Shown: piece by piece, positions 58,892 to 64,000 of the stretch
Layout of the letters: each line of letters opens with the position of its first letter
How positions within the stretch are numbered: position 1 is the stretch's first letter
Assembly: GCA_025200525.1 (NCBI GenBank)
Contig: CM045768.1
Span: 46,161,022 to 46,225,021, forward strand
Reading direction: 5' to 3'
Source of the DNA: Camellia lanceoleosa
Lineage: Eukaryota; Streptophyta; Magnoliopsida; Ericales; Theaceae
DNA: 64,000 bases
Notes under the pieces: generated by a model
Told to the model about the DNA's origin: nothing
What the model saw: only the letters and a program-made list of their open reading frames with translations
Databases searched by the model: none
Translations under genes and position numbers: made by a program

Positions 58892-59704
58892 TGTCACGAC
58901 CCAAACCCGCCCCTATGGGTTTAGCATCAGAATCGCCAAAGAATCCGAGATGATAATATAATGTCTGAGTATAGGGGCTTGGCGGAAGCGAATACAGTAA
59001 TTAAACAATGTCCAATGAGCTGTGACAGTCTGTATGCCAAAAAGATTTTTCATACATATTTACAGAACAGTACATATACATACATGTCATTCAGTGAAAC
59101 AGGGACTTAATCCCTATTACAGTACAGTACGGTGCAATATACGGTCTATACAATATTACAAAACAGTGCGGAAGGGGAATTACTAAAACACCCCTAAGCC
59201 TTAGCTTAGCAGGCTCGGAACCTCGCAGTGAGCCACATTGGTTGGCTTGACAAAACTGGAGCTAACCCCGACGCCTCTAACTTTGATCCGGTGCCTGTAC
59301 ACCTACATATATATATGAGCAGTGAGCTAAAGCCCAATGAATAACATAATGCGTAAAGGGGTTTAGAATGAATGTCCTTACAGTAATGAAAACAGTTTAT
59401 TAAACAAGATATTTGATGATTGATACAATCAGTCATATGTGGTACATCCATTAGCATAACAGTACAGTAAGCAGTAGGTCTTAAAGACCGAACAGTAATG
59501 ATGGCCATCAATCAGTAAACAGTAGTGGTTCCACAAGGGAATCGACAGAGATCTCTGTAATAGTAACGATGAAATGAGGTGCTAAGGATGCCACAAGATG
59601 CAGTTCGAATATAGGACATACATTCATTCAAGAACAATATCGATTCGATGCTTGATTCGATTCGATTGAAGATAATCATTTCGAACATATCTTTACACAA
59701 TTAT
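58892..59704 (-). mobile_element. 5' LTR of Gypsy-2, PBS-proximal part
   Basis: TGTCACGACCCAAACCCGCC onward, aligned with 51779-52600. It breaks off at ~59704 where a plus-oriented LTR intervenes, and continues at 62191. Confidence 0.85.
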
Positions 59705-62190
59705 TCTTATCAGAATAACCTCGCATTCTTGAATAACCACGGAATTAAATACTGATTATTGCTAAACTGAACCGCTAATGACTGATAACTGGATTAACTG
59801 AAGTATTGGATAGGATTGAAATGGCGAAAAAGGAAAAGTTATCTGTTATATTGCATTTCTATCTGTTTAATTGATTAATTATCTGTTTGAATCCATGTGT
59901 TTAAACTGTTAATTGAAGGCCTTATCGGCGGCCGATTTAGAAACCGTTTGATGTTTTAGAATCGGTAGAATATTTCTGATTTTATGGTATATTTATCTGA
60001 AAATTGATTAGGAATGATTAAATTAGATTAAATTGAGTTAATTAAAGAGTTGCCTTATTTACAATTATGCCATTGGGTGGGCTTTGCTTAATATTACTCT
60101 TTGTAGAGCCTTATACACTTAATCAACCATTCCCTCAGCCTTGTTTGAGAGCTACAATCGAATTTGGTGAAAGAGAGGGAGAGAATTTAAGGGGAAAATT
60201 TAATTCATCTTGTAGACTTGAAGAACTTGTAGGAAATTGGCAAATTTAGCTCCCACACCTTGAATACAAGATTAAGGTAGGACATTCATCTCCTTATTGT
60301 TGCCTTTGAGCTAAGTTTTGCATGATTCTTGCATCATTGTACAATTAAGTCATGAATTTGCTTATAAATGGTGAATTGAAGCTCAAATGTTACATGCATG
60401 CTTGAATTGATGTATTTTGAAGTTAAATTCTTGGAGAATCATACATGCATGTCCATGTTTATATTATAGTCCATGTTTTCACTTCATTTTCCAACTATTG
60501 AGCTCATTAGAGCAAGATTTGAAGGTTGATTTCGGATTAAAACTCATGCATTGCATGTTTGAAAGTGTTCTTGAATTAGGTTTGAAAATGGTTTTAATTG
60601 ACTCACCTTTGGGGCTTGAATTCATAAATTGGCTTTTGAAACTTGTTATACATTGTTTTGGGATGTATTTTCCAGAATTTGAGCCCAAGAGGTCGAGAAT
60701 TGAGTTGAGAATGCTTGGTTTGAGCTTGGAAGGCAAATCTGGAAATTCCAGATTTGGCTTCTCCGCTCGAGCGAAGGATTCCTCGCTCGAGCGACCAACG
60801 TTTCCTCTGAGCCACGCTCGAGCGAAGGATTGGTGGCTCGAGCATAAAAATCGACCATCCAGTACTTTTACTGTTTCATCAGACCGCTCGAGCGAAGGAA
60901 GGCTCGCTCGAGCGAACCCTTTGATTTTGGAAGCTCGCTCGAGCGAGCATCGAGCGAGCATCGCGCGTAAAAATTTAGCATCCAGTACTTTCACTGTTTC
61001 ATCAGATCGCTCGAGCGAAGGATTGTTCGCTCGAGCGAAGCTTTTGTTTTTGCAACCTCGCTCGAGCGAAGGAAGGCTCGCTCGAGCGAGACCCCTGTTT
61101 TCAGCAACTTTTGAAAAATGCCTTCCAACTGTATTTTTGCATCCTCATCCCATCCTAGGCATTCTTAGGCCTAGTTTAAGACATCTTAATGAGGATTTAG
61201 ACATAGAACCACACCGAGGAAATTTAGGGATTTAATTATCATCCTTTTCGACTGTGAACTTAGTGTGTGTTCTATTTGTTAACTGTTTAGGGTTGGCTCT
61301 CGGGGACGCGCTCTAGCTGCTTTAGCCCAATCTCTGTGAGTAATAGATTGTGTAAAGATATGTTCAAATGGTTATATTTTGAATACTGAACTAAACTGTT
61401 TATTGAACTAATATTGTTTATTGAATGAATATATGTCCTGCATTTCGAACTGTATTGTGGCATCCTTAGCACCCACTGTTATTGACTGTTACAGAGCTCT
61501 GTCGGTTTCCTTGTGGAACCATACTGTTTGATGGCCATCATTATTGTTGGGTCTGTTAAGGCCCGGTCCTTTGGACCCTCTGTTTATAGGCTAATGGATG
61601 TACCACATATGGTGATTGATTGAGATCTTGATTGGTGAAATCTTGAAGATTGAAATCTTGTATAATGAATTGATTTCATTCTTGTAAGGACATTCATTCA
61701 TAACCTCTTTACGTTATGTTATTCATTGGGCTTTAGCTCCTTTGTTTATATATATATGTAGGTTCTCGTGACGGGCCGAGCTAGGAGGCGTGGGATTGGT
61801 CCCCGATTTTGTCAAGCTTGACCTATGCGCCTCACTGCGAGGTTCCGAGTTGCCATGTTATGGCTTGGGGTGTTTTTGTGTCCCCTATCGGTCTCCTTAC
61901 TGTATTGTACTTTTGTATAGATTGTTTACTGCACTGTTATCGAGAGATTCAATCCCCGTACTGACTGACTGTATATGATTGTATAGAATGTACTATGTTG
62001 AACCGTATGAATGCATAAAAATGTTTTTGACATACAGATTTTCACAGCTCAATGGACACTAGTTATTTACTGTATTGGCTTTCGCCAGCCACTACTGTTT
62101 GACTTGCTTTTTCTTGTTCAAGAGGCCTTTGGTAATCTCGGATTCTTGGCGATTCTGATGCTAAACCCATAGGGCCGGGTTTGGGTCGTG
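59705..62190 (+). mobile_element. Inserted LTR of the same family, opposite orientation
   Basis: The sequence has the family order: AGGCCTTATCGGCGGCCG (~59920), a 5' region matching 50377-51400, palindrome array 60762-61085, and the end GGGCCGGGTTTGGGTCGTG. The interrupted host LTR resumes with ATTACTCAC, giving a possible imperfect TSD ATTAT/ATTAC (59700-59704, 62191-62195). The 5' end is diverged from the usual TGTAA. A 272-codon ORF inside it is produced by the palindromes and is not a gene. Confidence 0.75.
60762..61085. repeat. CGCTCGAGCG palindrome array (longest)
   Basis: At least twelve copies in ~320 bp, arranged in a ~130-bp higher-order unit that begins CATCCAGTACTTT.ACTGTTTC and carries pairs of palindromes with AAGGA(A/T)(G/T)G(C/T)T spacers. 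The unit is duplicated (about 60850 and 60980). Confidence 0.9.
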
Positions 62191-62571
62191 ATTACTCACG
62201 AGTTACAGGCTCTGATGAGGCTAGAGCGTCTCCTAATGCCAACCCTATACTGATTATGATTGAACACACTCTAAGTTTCACAGTTGGGAAGATAATTATT
62301 AACTCCCTATTATGCCTCGATGTGTTCTACATCTATATCCTCATTAAGATGTCTAAAACTAGGCCTAAGAATGCCTAGGATGGAATGACGATGCAAAGAT
62401 GTATACAGAAAACACTTTCAGAATTTTCAGTGAAACAGGGTTCCGCTCGAGCGTAGGGTTACCCCCTCCCGCGGGCATCTAACTAAAGGAATCGCTTTCG
62501 GCGCCAATCGCCGCTCGGCGTGTCCGAAAGCGGTGATGAACGATGCAAAATCTTGGATGCTCGATTTCTCC
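62191..62571 (-). mobile_element. 5' LTR of Gypsy-2, distal part, truncated
   Basis: Continues the host LTR (CTCACGAG..GCTAGAGCGTCTCC.AATGCCAACCC) and follows 52600-53020. It is close to the other LTR until 62450, then strongly diverged to 62545, and ends at ATTTCTCC. The remaining ~1.1 kb of this LTR and the outer TSD are missing. Confidence 0.8.
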
Positions 62572-63111
62572 GAATAATTACAATTTAACAAAAAGTCAAA
62601 AACACGAATATGTCATGTACAAATATTTTTTCACAAAATTGAAAATAATAAATTGTAATTATTTTATTAATTTTAGTCATTTTGAAACCTTTATTACATT
62701 ACTTCACCCACCACTCACCCACAACCCACAACCCACCACCATCCACCTGTCACCCATCACCCACCTGTCACCACCACCCACCACCACCCACCTGCCAACA
62801 CCCACCACCACCACCCACCACCACCCACCACCACCACTGCCACCACCTTGCCACCCACCACCACCACCCACCGCCACCACCCACCACCCACCACCACCAC
62901 CACCCACCTTCCACCCACCCGCCACCACCACCACCCACCACCCATCTTCCACCCAACGCCACTCACCACCACCCAATACGAAGACATTTAAGTTAATAAG
63001 AACATAAAATTGCATATTACACATTACATAATGACTGAAATTAATAAAATAATTACACATTTAAAACCATTGCTCAGTACGATATTGAGTTGCCTTGTTG
63101 ACATCCCTTTT
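62572..63111. other. Spacer with (CCACCA)n minisatellite
   Basis: 62700-62965 is almost entirely CCACCA/CCACCACCC repeats. The long Pro/His/Thr or Gly/Trp/Val frames on both strands are its products, not genes. The flanks are AT-rich. It may be the 3' flank of the Harbinger element that follows. Confidence 0.8.
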
Positions 63112-64000
63112 CTATTCGTGGCCAACATGATTTTGCCACATAGCAGTAGCAATTGCATCTCGAACGTTCGATTGATACGTTAACCCATGTTGTGACACAT
63201 CAACATAGTCAGCTTGGTTTTCAACAAGCCCGTCTGCTTCTGCTTCTGCGGCCATTTCATTATCAGCTTTCATAAATAATGGGTCCATAGCTGCATGCAA
63301 ACGGATCCAATTGTGCACTACACAACATGCAATCACGAGAGGCCCTTGTCTTGTAGACTTGTAATTTGGCATGGACCGCAATATTGGGAAGCGCTTCTTC
63401 AGAACACCAAACGTTTTTTCTATGACATTGAGTAACGACGAATGTCGATTGTTAAACAATTCCTTCGGTCCTAAATAATGACGGCTACGAAACTCTTGCA
63501 AATGATATCGTTGAGACCGAAATGGGACAAGAAATCCAGGCATGTTTGTGAAACCAGCATCAACTAAATAGTACTTACCTACATGTAAATAATGAATATA
63601 CAGTTCTGCCAATTGATATGTGCAAAAAAAAAATTTGTACCGTATGTTATTTGCGAACAGTCACCATTGGGTAGGTGTGGGAACTGTAGATCAGCTCGTG
63701 TAATAGAGTCAATCAAAATAGCGTTGTCGTGAGCGCTACCTTCCCATCCAGAATTAATAAATGTGAACAACATATCGAAGTCGCAAGTCATGAAATGCGT
63801 TTTCGATACCGATTGATTTCCGGCAATGAATGTATTTTGTCTTGAAGCAGGGACCCATGCATCGACCAATGTGCCATCAATAGCACCGACACAATCCTAA
63901 TTGACAGATATTTGTTTGACATTAAGAGCGAAACAAACTTGAATATTACTTTTATAATTAAAAAGAAAATAATATTTATTTCACTTACGTTATTGATATG
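63112..64000 (-). CDS. PIF/Harbinger transposase (HARBI1/ALP1-like nuclease), partial at right edge
   Basis: Model: complement(63112..63578, 63665..63896, 63989..>64000). The two complete exons total 699 bp (233 codons). Introns: 63579-63664 (86 bp) joins PNG to KYYLVDAGF; 63897-63988 (92 bp, donor GTAAGTG) precedes DCVGAIDGT. DDE_4 nuclease motifs: GAIDGT (first Asp), GWEGSAHDN (second Asp), KYYLVDAGFTN..GFL.PFR, and RHSSLLNVIEKTFGVLKKRFPIL (Glu), then the conserved VVHNWI tail. No stop or frameshift is seen. The N-terminal part is off the window. Known role: DNA cleavage with a Myb-like partner; host-domesticated relatives (ALP1) exist, so transposon or domesticated gene is undecided. Confidence 0.85.

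Noticed and set aside
60417..61235. 272-codon plus-strand ORF and overlapping minus-strand ORFs rich in Ala-Arg-Ala and Ser-Ser-Glu
   Set aside because: They are translations of the CGCTCGAGCG palindrome array inside an LTR; both strands give similar peptides because the unit is palindromic, and no domain is present.
62543..63060. Long Pro/His/Thr and Gly/Trp/Val ORFs
   Set aside because: Product of the (CCACCA)n minisatellite on either strand; no ATG context or domain supports a gene.

Overview
The window is repeat-dense nuclear DNA of a flowering plant, most likely a eudicot. It holds a plant-type cytochrome P450 (CYP81 family) with one intron, a phytocyanin fragment, Ty1/Copia and chromodomain Ty3/Gypsy retrotransposons, a Cassandra TRIM carrying 5S-rRNA-like LTRs, CACTA, hAT-, Mutator- and PIF/Harbinger-type elements, many MITEs, and AT-rich intergenic DNA. 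The species cannot be named from what I can see. Only one host gene looks complete.

Layout. 1-146: start of a basic blue protein gene (minus strand, cut by the left edge), with a LINE-type DUF4283 fragment directly upstream. 1567-2279: right end of a CACTA transposon with a 'GGCGACTAAA' subterminal array. 3002-29806: a tandem cluster of three CYP81-like copies on the minus strand. Copy A (3214-5249) is a 5'-truncated pseudogene, copy B (18476-20786) is an apparently intact two-exon, 505-residue gene, and copy C (27544-29806) is a fragment of exon 2 split by two transposons. A and B lie in large direct duplicates (3002-10312 and 18271-26816). Elements present in one duplicate and absent in the other show exact filled and empty insertion sites.

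Between A and B is a three-level nest. A decayed Tekay-like Gypsy (10313-18230, minus strand, 5' part lost) is split at 13501-16949 by a Cassandra complex with an inverted dimer structure. That complex is itself split by a 2.46-kb solo LTR of the same Gypsy family (13709-16166). The target-site duplications are TTCAG and GAAAC.

29807-40938 is non-coding DNA rich in MITEs, plus a 3.1-kb solo LTR (37457-40595, TSD TTGAC). 40939-48222 is a structurally complete, young Copia element (LTRs about 1.4% different by eye, TSD AACCT) whose polyprotein has a nonsense codon and frameshifts. 49789-50376 is the PBS, leader and gag start of another LTR element. 50377-62571 is a second Tekay-like Gypsy (minus strand) whose whole gag-pol stays in one frame but carries ten premature stops, flanked and interrupted by LTRs of its own family. 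63112-64000 is the catalytic part of a PIF/Harbinger transposase gene running off the right edge.

No operon-like or pathway cluster is visible beyond the P450 tandem array. The main biology is tandem gene duplication with loss of two of three copies, and the layered history of transposon insertion and decay. I found no convincing new defence or metabolic system. The most unusual structures are the inverted Cassandra complex, the CGCTCGAGCG palindrome arrays inside the Gypsy LTRs, and the nonsense-only decay of the second Gypsy element.
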